DNA of 64,000 nucleotides from DATJIG01 sp050260515 (GTDB taxonomy: Bacteria; Pseudomonadota; Alphaproteobacteria; SMXQ01), in assembly GCA_050260515.1 (NCBI GenBank), contig JBLNCI010000043.1, positions 62,001-126,000 on the forward strand. The letters run 5' to 3'. The notes under the pieces were generated by a model that was not told where the DNA came from, did no database searches, and was given only the letters and a program-made list of their open reading frames with translations. Made by a program: the position numbers and the translations under genes. The number at the start of each line of letters is the position of its first letter. Position 1 is the first letter of the stretch. Shown here piece after piece: positions 54,140-61,644 of this stretch.

Positions 54140-54224
54140 TGGTGCGGGCGGAGGGACTTGAACCCCCACGACTTGCGTCGCTGGAACCTAAATCCAGTGC
54201 GTCTACCAGTTCCGCCACGCCCGC
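54140..54224 (-). tRNA. tRNA-Leu (anticodon TAG)
   Basis: The acceptor stem GCGGGCG pairs fully with CGCCCGC. The anticodon stem-loop CTGGA-TTTAGGT-TCCAG gives TAG, a long variable arm is present as expected for leucine, the discriminator is A, and CCA is encoded. 85 bases; 51 bases upstream of tig. Confidence 0.97.
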
Positions 54225-54414
54225 AAAAGCAGCAGTTCGCGGCGGCGCTCACAAGGATTTAAGGAACGCGTACGGCGAAGGTGCCCGCCCCCGCGTAGGG
54301 GCATGGGTCTTAGCATTGAAAAAGCGTCCTCGCTACCCTCTTGGCGGAGGCAAGTGGGGCCCGCCGGCCGGCCGAACCCGGCGCCGGAGAGCCGCCCCGA
54401 CGCCCAGATACGGC

Positions 54415-54477
54415 AAACCCGCCGCGGGGGCACGGCGGGTCCGGAAACACAAAACCCGCCGCGCGGAGCGCGACGGG
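54415..54477 (-). terminator. Tandem Rho-independent terminators
   Basis: On the minus strand the first is a 10-bp stem CCCGTCGCGC, loop TCC, GCGCGGCGGG then TTTTG (54451-54477), starting 8 bases after the stop of the small gene at 54485. A second, CCCGCCG with an 8-base loop and CGGCGGG then TTTG (54415-54439), follows at once. The two share the GGCGGGTTT arm. Confidence 0.7.
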
Positions 54478-54484
54478 CGGGGGA

Positions 54485-54778
54485 TCAGGCGGCGTAGGTT
54501 TCGGCGAACCGCTGGAGGGCGAGGATGCGCGGCCCCTGGGCGAGCGGCGCGCGGTCGGGGCGGCTGAAGACCACCTCGTAGCGGACGTGGGGGATGCCGA
54601 ACGGGTCGTTGTCGATGGCGATGACCTTGGCGGTTTCCACGGTGCGGTCGGCGCGAACGCGGCGGTAGACCGCCCCGGTGCGGATCGCATCGAGGTCTGG
54701 CGCCTTCCGGGCGAAGCGAAGCCGGGCGAACATCGCGGTCTCCACCAACTTCAACTGCTGTTTCAACATCGACTGCAT
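54485..54778 (-). CDS. Conserved hypothetical protein, 97 residues
   Basis: Not recognised beyond resemblance to small alphaproteobacterial hypotheticals. The protein starts with a basic amphipathic helix (LKQQLKLVETAMFARLRFARK) and continues as a likely small beta-barrel (GAVYRRVRADRTVETAKVIA, then GIPHVRYEVVFSRP). No membrane segment or cysteines. Starts at 54778 and 54769 are both possible. A strong terminator follows at once, and an AT-rich region with a palindrome lies upstream, so it looks like an independently regulated single-gene unit. Confidence 0.6.
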   Translation of the reverse strand: MQSMLKQQLKLVETAMFARLRFARKAPDLDAIRTGAVYRRVRADRTVETAKVIAIDNDPFGIPHVRYEVVFSRPDRAPLAQGPRILALQRFAETYAA

Positions 54779-54846
54779 GGGAATTCGCCAAAACGTTTGT
54801 GCGTGTTATCGCGCTATCACCAGTACTTCACTTTTACAGGAGCAGC

Positions 54847-54865
54847 CTTTAACCACGGGTTAAAG
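54847..54865. promoter_or_regulatory. Palindrome upstream of the 97-residue gene
   Basis: A perfect inverted repeat CTTTAACC-ACG-GGTTAAAG. It is 69 bases upstream of the small gene's first ATG, in a locally AT-rich stretch quite unlike the surrounding DNA. Size and symmetry fit a dimeric-repressor operator; no regulator can be named. Confidence 0.35.
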
Positions 54866-54877
54866 CAGCGCCGATGT

Positions 54878-54948
54878 TTGACGAAAATTTTCAAGGCTTT
54901 TGCTAGTAAATCGAACCTTGCGGACGGACCTGTTCGCCCGCCTTTTTT
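54878..54948 (+). ncRNA. Possible small RNA with own terminator
   Basis: On the plus strand, antiparallel to both neighbours, TTGACG (54878-54883) is followed after 17 or 20 bases by TGCTAG or TAGTAA, and then by a hairpin GCGGACG/CGCCCGC (one mismatch, 54920-54941) with a run of six T. The product would be about 35-40 bases. The -10 box is poor, so this is only a candidate. Confidence 0.25.
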
Positions 54949-55008
54949 CAGGGTGCCTGTTGCCGCCGGAACAACGCCACGCCGAGCCGGGTTTCGGGTG
55001 CGGTTTGC

Positions 55009-56784
55009 TTAAGCGTTGGTAACTTGCTTAAGCGCTCGTAAAACCCCGGGCACGAGGTCGGGTACATCCTCGGCGATCAGCCCGGGCCCGAACGAATCCG
55101 CGGCCGCCCCGTGAATCCAGGCGCCGGCGCACGCCGCGTCGAACGGATCCATTCCCTGGGCGATCAGACCGACAATGATCCCCGCCAGCACGTCCCCGGC
55201 CCCCGCCGTGGCCAGCGTCGGCGGCGCATTGCCATTGATGCGGGCGCGACCATCGGGATGGGCAATCACGGTATCCGCCCCCTTGAGCAGCATCACGGCA
55301 CCGGTGACCGAAGCCGCCGTCCGGGCGCGTTCGAGCTTTCCGGCGGTAAGGTCGATCGTGGCGGCGCGCCGGAACAGTCGGGCGAACTCGCCGTCATGGG
55401 GCGTCAGCACCGCGGCGGGCCCGCCGCGGCGATCGGCGGCGGCCTTGAGCGCCTCCACCAGGTCCTGCGGCCGATCGGCGAACACGGTCAGGGCGTCGGC
55501 GTCGAGCACACACACCCGCCCAGCCTCGAGCGCCAGCAGGACATGGGCCCGGGTCGCCGGGGTAGCGCCGTTCCCCGGACCGAGCAGAACGGCATTCTTG
55601 CGCGGGTCGTCGAGAAGCGCCGCAAAGTCCGCAGGATGGGCGATCGGCATCGTGAGCACACCTGCCATCGCCGCGGCGTAGATCGGGAGCGCCTCGGGCG
55701 GAGAGGCAACCGTGACGAGGCCGGCGCCGACGCGCTGGCAGGCGCGGGCCGCAAGACGCCCGGCGCCGGTCATCGCGGCGCCGCCGACGACGACCGCATG
55801 CCCTCGGCTGTACTTATGTCCGCTGAGCCTCGGCCACGGGAAGGCACCGGCCCAGAGCTCCGGCGCGTTCTCGGCTGTCCGCGGGCGGATGGTGTCGAGC
55901 ATGGACTCGGGAATCCCGATATCTGCGACACGGACGTCTCCGCACAATTCCCGTGCGGGAACAAGCAGGTGGGCGGCTTTCTTGCGAAAGAACGTCACTG
56001 TTGCCACGGCACTCGGTGCGCCCTCGCCCGTGCCGAGGACGCGGCCGGTATCTCCGTGGACTCCGGACGGAAGGTCGACGGCGATCACCGGCAGCCGCCG
56101 CCGATTCAGCTCGCCGACGACAGCCAGGGCGACGCCTTCCAGTGGACGCGTGAGCCCGGCTCCGAACAGCGCATCGACGACGACCGCGCCCTCGGCCCAA
56201 TCCAGCACGCTCTCGGAGAGCGGCACGGCATCGGCGTCGTACATGGCCGCCGCGATCGCCGCATCGCCCTTCAACGTTGCGCGGTCGCCGAGGAGCGCGA
56301 CGCGGACCCGGTGCCCCGCCTCGGAGAGATGACGCGCCGCGACGAAGCCGTCGCCGCCGTTGTTGCCGGGTCCGCACAGCACGACCACCGGTCGGCCCGG
56401 ATACCGTCCGCGCACGTCATCCGCCACCGCGCGCCCCGCCGCTTCCATCAGCGCGATGCCGGGCGTGCCCGCCTCGATCGTCTGGCGATCGGCTGCGGCC
56501 ATGTCCGCGACCGACAGGACCTCGAGCCCGCGGACAGGCGCGGCCGGCGTTTCCACCGGCGCGGCGAAGAAGTCCTCGGGCAGCAGCGGAACCGAGGACC
56601 GCTCCGCGGCGCGCAGCACGTCCTGCTGACGGCGCGCGGGGATGGTCCCGCGCTCGTGCCAGCCCTGCACGGTCGTCGCCGGAACGCCGAGCAGCCGCGC
56701 CAGTGCCCGAATACCGCCGAGGCGGGTGATCACGGCACGCGCGGGATTGTCGTCGCGCGATCGAATGCGAGGAGGCCGACCCAT
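55009..56784 (-). CDS. nnr: Bifunctional NAD(P)H-hydrate epimerase/dehydratase with N-terminal HTH domain
   Basis: Repairs hydrated NADH and NADPH. The NnrE part (about residues 90-300) has VLCGPGNNGGDGFVAARHL and VDLPSGVHGDTGRV; the NnrD part (about 310-585) has LGPGNGATPATRAHV, LTPHDGEFARLF and the catalytic TAGAGDVLAGIIVG. At 591 residues it is about 90 longer than usual. The extra N-terminus (about residues 16-72) is a YdaS/Cro-like helix-turn-helix: ITRLGGIRALARLLGVPATT, then VQGWHERGTIPARRQQDVL and a terminal PEDFF as in stand-alone small HTH proteins. The ATG 56784 has GGGGAG before it, and no good internal start precedes NnrE (a GTG in the linker lacks a well-placed ribosome site). 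Confidence 0.92.
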   Translation of the reverse strand: MGRPPRIRSRDDNPARAVITRLGGIRALARLLGVPATTVQGWHERGTIPARRQQDVLRAAERSSVPLLPEDFFAAPVETPAAPVRGLEVLSVADMAAADRQTIEAGTPGIALMEAAGRAVADDVRGRYPGRPVVVLCGPGNNGGDGFVAARHLSEAGHRVRVALLGDRATLKGDAAIAAAMYDADAVPLSESVLDWAEGAVVVDALFGAGLTRPLEGVALAVVGELNRRRLPVIAVDLPSGVHGDTGRVLGTGEGAPSAVATVTFFRKKAAHLLVPARELCGDVRVADIGIPESMLDTIRPRTAENAPELWAGAFPWPRLSGHKYSRGHAVVVGGAAMTGAGRLAARACQRVGAGLVTVASPPEALPIYAAAMAGVLTMPIAHPADFAALLDDPRKNAVLLGPGNGATPATRAHVLLALEAGRVCVLDADALTVFADRPQDLVEALKAAADRRGGPAAVLTPHDGEFARLFRRAATIDLTAGKLERARTAASVTGAVMLLKGADTVIAHPDGRARINGNAPPTLATAGAGDVLAGIIVGLIAQGMDPFDAACAGAWIHGAAADSFGPGLIAEDVPDLVPGVLRALKQVTNA

Positions 56785-56800
56785 GCTCCCCTTATACGAT

Positions 56801-56832
56801 AAACGCGTGCGCCCGCGCGAAACGCGTGCGCC
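56801..56832. repeat. Perfect 13-bp direct repeat in nnr/dadA divergent promoter region
   Basis: AAACGCGTGCGCC occurs at 56801-56813 and again at 56820-56832, 19 bases apart start to start. Each copy contains the palindrome ACGCGT. The pair lies 17-48 bases upstream of nnr and 91-122 bases upstream of the dadA GTG. It looks like a double operator for a regulator acting on one or both genes. Confidence 0.5.
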
Positions 56833-56922
56833 TGGCGTCCAGGTTCTGGCCCAATTTCGCCGCGCCCCCTATATAAGGAGCACCTCGCGGCCGCATTCCC
56901 GGCCGACCCAAGGGACAGTCCC

Positions 56923-58176
56923 GTGAAGGTTCTCGTGCTCGGTGCCGGCGTGGTCGGCACCACGACCAGTTACGCCCTCGCTCGTGACGGCCATTCCGTC
57001 ACGGTCGTCGACCGCCGCTCCGCTCCCGGCGAGGAGACGAGCTTCGCCAACGGCGGCCAGCTTTCGGCCTCCGGCGCTCGTCCGTGGGCAAATCCCCACG
57101 TGCCGCGGCTTGTCCTCAAGTGGCTCGGCAAGGCCGAGGCGCCGCTCGTGTTCCGTCCGCGTCTCGACCCGACGCTATGGCGCTGGACGATCGAGTTCCT
57201 CGCCAATTGCCTGCCGGCGCGCGCCGACCGCAACATGGCCAACATCCTGCGTCTTGCGCTGCTGAGCCGCGACGCGTTGGCGTCGATCGTCGCCGAGACG
57301 CAGGTCGGGTTCGAGCACCGCTCGCGCGGCATCCTCCACGTTTTCCGCGACAGGGCGACGTTCGACGACGCGGCCAAGGACGCCGCGCAGTTCGCCAAGC
57401 TCGGACTGCCGTTCGAGGTGATCGAGCGCGAGCGCATCCGGCAGCTTGAGCCCGCGCTCGCCCCCGCCCTGCCCCGCCTCGCGGGGGCCACGTACTGCCC
57501 CGACGATCAATTCGGCGATGCCCATCTGTTCACGGTCGAGCTCGCCCGACGCGCGGCCGACATGGGCGTCGACTTCAGATTCGACTGCAACGTGACCGCG
57601 ATCACGGCCGATGGCGATCGCATCGGCGGCGTGCTGACCGACCACGGCAGACTCGACGCCGATCTCTACGTGCTCGCGTTCGGCAGCTATTCGCCGCTGC
57701 TGACGAGGCCCCTCGGTCTTCGCCTGCCGATCGTGCCGGCGAAGGGCTACTCGGCCACGGTGCCGATCGTGAACCGCGCCGCGGCGCCGTCGCTCTCCGT
57801 CACCGACGAGGACGCCAAGGTCGTCATCACACCGCTCGGCGACCGGCTGCGCATCGCCGGCACGGCGGAGTTCGGCGGCTACGACACGACGCTCAACGAG
57901 CGCCGCGCGCGCAGCGTGCTGATGGACGGACTCGATCTCTTCCCGGGCGCCAGCGTCGCCGAGCAGGCGACGCTGTGGACGGGGCTGCGCCCGCTCACGC
58001 CGGACGGCGCGCCGATCATCGGCCCCTCGCCGTACCGCAACCTGCTTCTCAACACCGGGCACGGCACGCTGGGCTGGACGCTGTCGGCGGGATCCGCGCA
58101 CGTCATCGCCCGGCTCGCCGCGGGGAAGGAACCCGGCGTCGATCTCACCGGGCTGACGCTCGCCCGTTTCCGCTGA
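56923..58176 (+). CDS. dadA: D-amino-acid dehydrogenase DadA-like
   Basis: FAD-dependent oxidation of D-amino acids to 2-keto acids, with electrons passed to the respiratory chain. The N-terminal dinucleotide-binding motif VLVLGAGVVGTTTSYALARDG and the DadA-like FANGGQLSASGARPWANP segment (near residue 46) are present; the C-terminal GLRPLTPDGAPIIGPSPYRN and GHGTLGWTLSAGSA complete the DAO fold. 417 residues. The start is GTG 56923. A TATATA box (56871-56876) about 47 bases upstream is a candidate -10. It is transcribed away from nnr. The nearest usual partner, an alanine racemase, is not in the window. Confidence 0.88.
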   Translation: MKVLVLGAGVVGTTTSYALARDGHSVTVVDRRSAPGEETSFANGGQLSASGARPWANPHVPRLVLKWLGKAEAPLVFRPRLDPTLWRWTIEFLANCLPARADRNMANILRLALLSRDALASIVAETQVGFEHRSRGILHVFRDRATFDDAAKDAAQFAKLGLPFEVIERERIRQLEPALAPALPRLAGATYCPDDQFGDAHLFTVELARRAADMGVDFRFDCNVTAITADGDRIGGVLTDHGRLDADLYVLAFGSYSPLLTRPLGLRLPIVPAKGYSATVPIVNRAAAPSLSVTDEDAKVVITPLGDRLRIAGTAEFGGYDTTLNERRARSVLMDGLDLFPGASVAEQATLWTGLRPLTPDGAPIIGPSPYRNLLLNTGHGTLGWTLSAGSAHVIARLAAGKEPGVDLTGLTLARFR

Positions 58177-58185
58177 CCGCTTCGG

Positions 58186-58587
58186 TCAGCGCGACGAGAG
58201 GTCGCGCTTCTTCTCCAGGTATTCGTCTCGGTTGATCTCGCCGCGCGCGTAGCGCTCCTCGACCACCGACAGGCCGCCGTGCCCGCCGTGGCGATGGAAC
58301 GGACATCCGCCGTGGGTGAGCAGCCTCGTCACCGCGATCACGATGGCGATCAGGCCGATGAGAGCGAAGAGGCAGACCACGGCGAACAGCCAGCCATGTC
58401 CGCCGTACGATCCGTCGCCCCAGCCCATCATCATGCGCGGACCGTAGCCGTACCAGCGGCCGGGGCCGTCGCCTCCGCCGGGCCCCGGACCAGGCCCCGG
58501 CCCGGGTTGCGCCAGCGCCGGACCGGCCAGCAAGGCCATGCTCAGAATCGCGCCGCCGCCCGCTTTCATCCCACTACGTAATGTCAT
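58186..58587 (-). CDS. SHOCT-domain membrane protein
   Basis: 133 residues from ATG 58587 (Shine-Dalgarno GGGGAGA). It has a signal peptide (ending ALAQ), a (Pro-Gly) repeat linker, a Gly/Trp/Met-rich segment (YGYGPRMMMGWGDG), one membrane helix (WLFAVVCLFALIGLIAIVIA), a Cys/His patch (GGCPFHRHGGHGG) and a C-terminal SHOCT motif (VEERYARGEINRDEYLEKK). SHOCT proteins are often small membrane proteins of unknown role. It is convergent with dadA, 9 bases apart. The His/Met/Cys content might bind metal, which is inference only. Confidence 0.8.
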   Translation of the reverse strand: MTLRSGMKAGGGAILSMALLAGPALAQPGPGPGPGPGGGDGPGRWYGYGPRMMMGWGDGSYGGHGWLFAVVCLFALIGLIAIVIAVTRLLTHGGCPFHRHGGHGGLSVVEERYARGEINRDEYLEKKRDLSSR

Positions 58588-58698
58588 CACACGTCTCCCC
58601 GGCGGAGAATCCGCCACGCGTCATCCATAGCGCGGAGCGCACAGGATCACGTTGATCCACCTCAAGCGGACCGAACCGGCCGACCGAACGCCGCCGAC

Positions 58699-58730
58699 AA
58701 AAAAAGCGGCTCCATGGGGGAGCCGCTTTT
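58699..58730 (-). terminator. Bidirectional-looking Rho-independent terminator
   Basis: GCGGCTCC and GGAGCCGC form a perfect 8-bp stem with a 5-base loop. Seven T follow on the minus strand and four T on the plus strand. It lies 21 bases after the stop of the small lipoprotein at 58752, which it probably ends. Confidence 0.85.
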
Positions 58731-58751
58731 GCGCCGCGAGGTGGTGGGCAG

Positions 58752-58901
58752 TTACTCGCCCGACCCTTCGTCCTTGAAGCGTTCGTTGATGTCACTGCTG
58801 CCGGCAACCGGCGCCAGGTCCGTGGACGGAGATCGTACGGTGCAGGCGGTGATCGACAACACTGAGCACGCGAGCAACATGAGCAGGAGCACCTTCGTCA
58901 T
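58752..58901 (-). CDS. Small lipoprotein 1 (49 residues)
   Basis: Not recognised. A 49-residue frame with an ideal GGAGG Shine-Dalgarno 6-7 bases before its ATG and an AT-rich enhancer-like stretch upstream. The N-terminus is a lipoprotein signal (KVLLLMLLACSVLSITAC) with lipobox ITAC, so the mature lipid-anchored peptide is about 30 residues, beginning CTVRSPSTDLAPVAG and ending in an acidic tail (ERFKDEGSGE). It is a paralogue of the gene at 59092: both share the K-hydrophobic signal, CTV, L.P.AG and FKD-acidic elements in the same order. A terminator follows directly. Confidence 0.75.
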   Translation of the reverse strand: MTKVLLLMLLACSVLSITACTVRSPSTDLAPVAGSSDINERFKDEGSGE

Positions 58902-59091
58902 CGTAACCTCCTTGCGTTATTTGTTCTTTTTATTCTTTGTTGCGGCCGAGCCGCGTTCGGCGAGTCGCCGTTGTCCGGCGGTCGCGCCGCCGTTTCCCTC
59001 GTCTACTCCGAGGCGCCGATACGCGCTTTGACTCATCTCAACCGCGCGATGGCGAAACGCACCGCGCCTTCAATCGACTGCGCGCCGCGTG

Positions 59092-59232
59092 TCAGTCGGA
59101 GCTGTCGTCTTTGAACTGCTCGGTGCCTTCGCGGGTGCCGGCGATCGGATGCAGATTGGTCGGCGCGACGGTGCAAGCGGCCGCCGGCAAAAGAACAGAC
59201 GCCACGAGAACAACCAGGAGTGCCTTGCGCAT
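59092..59232 (-). CDS. Small lipoprotein 2 (46 residues)
   Basis: Not recognised. A 46-residue frame with a GGAG Shine-Dalgarno, a signal peptide ending in a lipobox (LLPAAAC), and a mature part CTVAPTNLHPIAGTREG ending in EQFKDDSSD. It is clearly related to the neighbour at 58752 and lies 190 bases upstream of it, which suggests tandem duplication. It begins 48 bases after the stop of the YciI-like gene on the same strand and may be read from that transcript. Confidence 0.75.
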   Translation of the reverse strand: MRKALLVVLVASVLLPAAACTVAPTNLHPIAGTREGTEQFKDDSSD

Positions 59233-59280
59233 TCCAGTCTCCTTCGGCTTCCTGAAGCGACAACACCGAAGGAGGCGGAT

Positions 59281-59739
59281 TTATTTCCCGGGCGTCCGGT
59301 CCTGATCCGTCTTCACGAGCCGGTACGTGCGCCGATCCACCTCGAGCACACCGTCGGCGAATCGCAGGTTGATGCGCACCGAGCCTTCATTGCGCTGCCA
59401 CGGGATGAACTCCATCAACCGCTGCCCCGCCGCGGTGTACGGCTCGGCCAGCCCGATCGACTCGGCCTCGCTTCGGTTCGCCGCCCGGATGATGATCATG
59501 CCGGCGCCGACCCGGTTGCCGGTCTCGTCGACGAACGGCCCGGCGCCGAACAGCACGCCGCGCCGCTCGAGGTCCAACAGGTACTCGTGGTGGACGATCC
59601 GCATCTCCTCGGCCGGCCGAGGCATCGGCGGCGCGTCGGGATTGGGCCGCATCATCAGCACGTAGCACTGCTCGCGCGAGAGCGACGCCTGGATCGCGGC
59701 GGCGCGGGCTTTCGCGTCGTTGGCGGGATCGTCGGGCAT
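59281..59739 (-). CDS. YciI family protein
   Basis: 152 residues from ATG 59739, which has a strong GGAGG Shine-Dalgarno; the frame is open to 59868 but that part runs into the divergent promoter region. The core CYVLMMRPNP, MRIVHHEYLLDLERRGVLFG and AGPFVDETGNRVGAGMIII fits the YciI/dimeric alpha-beta barrel fold, with the usual central His-rich segment. Function unknown; some members are linked to chlorophenol or muconolactone-type chemistry. The C-terminal 40 residues extend beyond the usual domain. Confidence 0.8.
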   Translation of the reverse strand: MPDDPANDAKARAAAIQASLSREQCYVLMMRPNPDAPPMPRPAEEMRIVHHEYLLDLERRGVLFGAGPFVDETGNRVGAGMIIIRAANRSEAESIGLAEPYTAAGQRLMEFIPWQRNEGSVRINLRFADGVLEVDRRTYRLVKTDQDRTPGK

Positions 59740-59867
59740 GTCGCCTCCGCGCTCTGAAATCGCCGCGAATTCGGCGGTTTCCACCCGAATTGTGGGTTGT
59801 AGGTGAAACTGACTATAATCCGCCGCCCTGCCCGCTACGAGCGGGCACGGCAATCCAGGGGAGAGCA

Positions 59868-60704
59868 ATGACAGTACCCTCGGCGCTTCGGCCGGCGACG
59901 CTCCACCACGTGCAGATCACCTCCGAGCAGCCCAAGGTGCTGGCCGAGTTCTATGGGCACGTGCTCGACGGCGAGGTCAACGAGATCGGCGGCGCGTTCC
60001 ACGTCGCCGGCGCCGAGCGCCACCTCCTGATCGCTCCCGGACCCAAGAACAAGCTCGCGTTCGCCGGATTCGCGCTGCCCGACGAGGCGCGCCTCGCCAA
60101 ATACCGCGCCGAGATCGCCGCCAGGGGAATCAACAGCCGCCCGTCACCGACGCCGCTGTTCGCCGACGGCGCGTTCGCCGTCGATCTGCCGGATGGGGAG
60201 CAGTTTGCGTTCGGCGTGCCCCGCAGCAAGTCGGCGAAGCCCGACGCGCGCCCGGGGCGGCTACAGCATGTCGTCGTCGCCTCGGACCAGCTTCCGGCGA
60301 TGGCCGATTTCGTGACCAAGCTCGGCTTCCTCGTTTCCGACCGCGTGCTCGACGGCGATCGCGATACCACCGCGATCTTCATGCGCTCGGACCATGAGCA
60401 CCACAGCTTCGCGACCTTCCGCGCGCGCGGCCGGCAGTTCGACCACTATGCGTTCGAGGTGAACTCCTGGAACGACATCCGCGACTGGGCGGATCACCTC
60501 GCCAGCCTGCGCATTCCCGTGGGCTGGGGACCCGGGCGACACGGGCCCGGCAACAACCTGTTCTTCATGCTCAACGATCCCGACGGCAATGCGCTCGAGT
60601 TCTCGGCCGAGATCGAGCACTTCACCGAGGATCAACCGACCCGCGAATGGCCCCACGAGCAGCGCACGCTCAACCTGTGGGGCAGCGCGTGGATGCGGTC
60701 GTAG
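59868..60704 (+). CDS. VOC family extradiol-type dioxygenase
   Basis: 278 residues from ATG 59868 (GGGGAG upstream). Two vicinal-oxygen-chelate modules: LHHVQITSEQPKVLAEFYG at the N-terminus and LQHVVVASDQLPAMADFVTK near residue 130. The C-terminal module keeps the metal ligands of catechol-2,3-dioxygenase relatives: the His of LQHVV, the His of FDHYAFEV and the Glu of NALEFSAEIE. It precedes an FAH-family gene by 40 bases, the usual partner in ring-cleavage pathways, so a role in aromatic breakdown is likely but the substrate is open. Confidence 0.85.
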   Translation: MTVPSALRPATLHHVQITSEQPKVLAEFYGHVLDGEVNEIGGAFHVAGAERHLLIAPGPKNKLAFAGFALPDEARLAKYRAEIAARGINSRPSPTPLFADGAFAVDLPDGEQFAFGVPRSKSAKPDARPGRLQHVVVASDQLPAMADFVTKLGFLVSDRVLDGDRDTTAIFMRSDHEHHSFATFRARGRQFDHYAFEVNSWNDIRDWADHLASLRIPVGWGPGRHGPGNNLFFMLNDPDGNALEFSAEIEHFTEDQPTREWPHEQRTLNLWGSAWMRS

Positions 60705-60744
60705 ACATCCGTTTCTTTCGTCCAACCAAGCAAGAAGAGATCCG

Positions 60745-61590
60745 ATGAAGCTTCTCAGTTTCCGTCACAACGGCAAGGACACCTACGGCGTCGTCTCCGG
60801 CAACGGCGTGATCGACCTCGGCAAACGGCTCGGCGCGAACTATCCCGACCTCAAGTCGCTGATCGCCATGGGCGGTCTCGACGAGGCGAAGAAGGCCGCC
60901 ACCGGCACCGCCGATGCGTCGCTCGACGCGATCGAGTTCCTGCCGGTGATCCCGAACCCGGGCAAGATCGTCTGCGTGGGACTCAACTACAAGGCGCACC
61001 GCGAGGAGACCGGCCGCGCGCCGACGGACAACCCGGCGCTGTTCATCCGCTGGGCCGACAGCCAGACCGGCCACAAGCAGCCGCTGGTGAAGCCGAAGGC
61101 GTCGAACATGCTCGACTACGAGGGCGAGCTCGCCGTCATCATCGGCAAAAAGGCGCGCCACGTGAAGGAGGCCGACGCCTTCGGCATTATCGCCGGCTAC
61201 TCCTGCTACAACGACGGCAGCGTGCGCGACTGGCAGAACCACACGCCGCAGTGGAGTCCGGGCAAGAACTTCCCGCGCACCGGCGGCTTCGGGCCGTGGA
61301 TGGTCACCGCCGACGAGATCCCCGACGTCAACCAGATGACGCTGACCACGCGGCTCAACGGTCAGGTCGTCCAGCAGACCGGCATCGACCTGATGCTGTT
61401 CCCGATTCCGGTGGTGATCGCCTACGTGAGCACGTTCACCGAGCTCCATCCGGGCGACGTGATCTCGACCGGAACGCCGGGCGGCGTCGGCTTCAAGCGC
61501 AACCCGCCGCTGTTCATGAAGGCGGGCGACAAGGTCGAGGTCGACATCTCGAAGATCGGCGTCCTCGAGAACACCATCGTCGCGGAATGA
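60745..61590 (+). CDS. Fumarylacetoacetate hydrolase family protein
   Basis: 281 residues from ATG 60745. The C-terminal FAH domain begins IVCVGLNYKAHREETGR near residue 75; the metal site acidic residues are in YEGELAVIIGKKAR and in the later CYNDGSVRDWQ segment, and the substrate-side VISTGTPGGVGF is near residue 245. Such enzymes are hydratases, decarboxylases or hydrolases of 2-hydroxy-dienoate or acylpyruvate intermediates. With the dioxygenase before it, it would act downstream of ring cleavage. Confidence 0.9.
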   Translation: MKLLSFRHNGKDTYGVVSGNGVIDLGKRLGANYPDLKSLIAMGGLDEAKKAATGTADASLDAIEFLPVIPNPGKIVCVGLNYKAHREETGRAPTDNPALFIRWADSQTGHKQPLVKPKASNMLDYEGELAVIIGKKARHVKEADAFGIIAGYSCYNDGSVRDWQNHTPQWSPGKNFPRTGGFGPWMVTADEIPDVNQMTLTTRLNGQVVQQTGIDLMLFPIPVVIAYVSTFTELHPGDVISTGTPGGVGFKRNPPLFMKAGDKVEVDISKIGVLENTIVAE

Positions 61591-61644
61591 CGACCGCGCA
61601 GTGACGACCGGAACACCGGCGTCATCAGAGACAGGGAGAGCAAG

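Noticed and set aside
54089..54169. Upstream start of tig overlapping tRNA-Leu
   Set aside because: The ATG at 54088 has a good Shine-Dalgarno and matches family N-termini; the extension would overlap tRNA-Leu.
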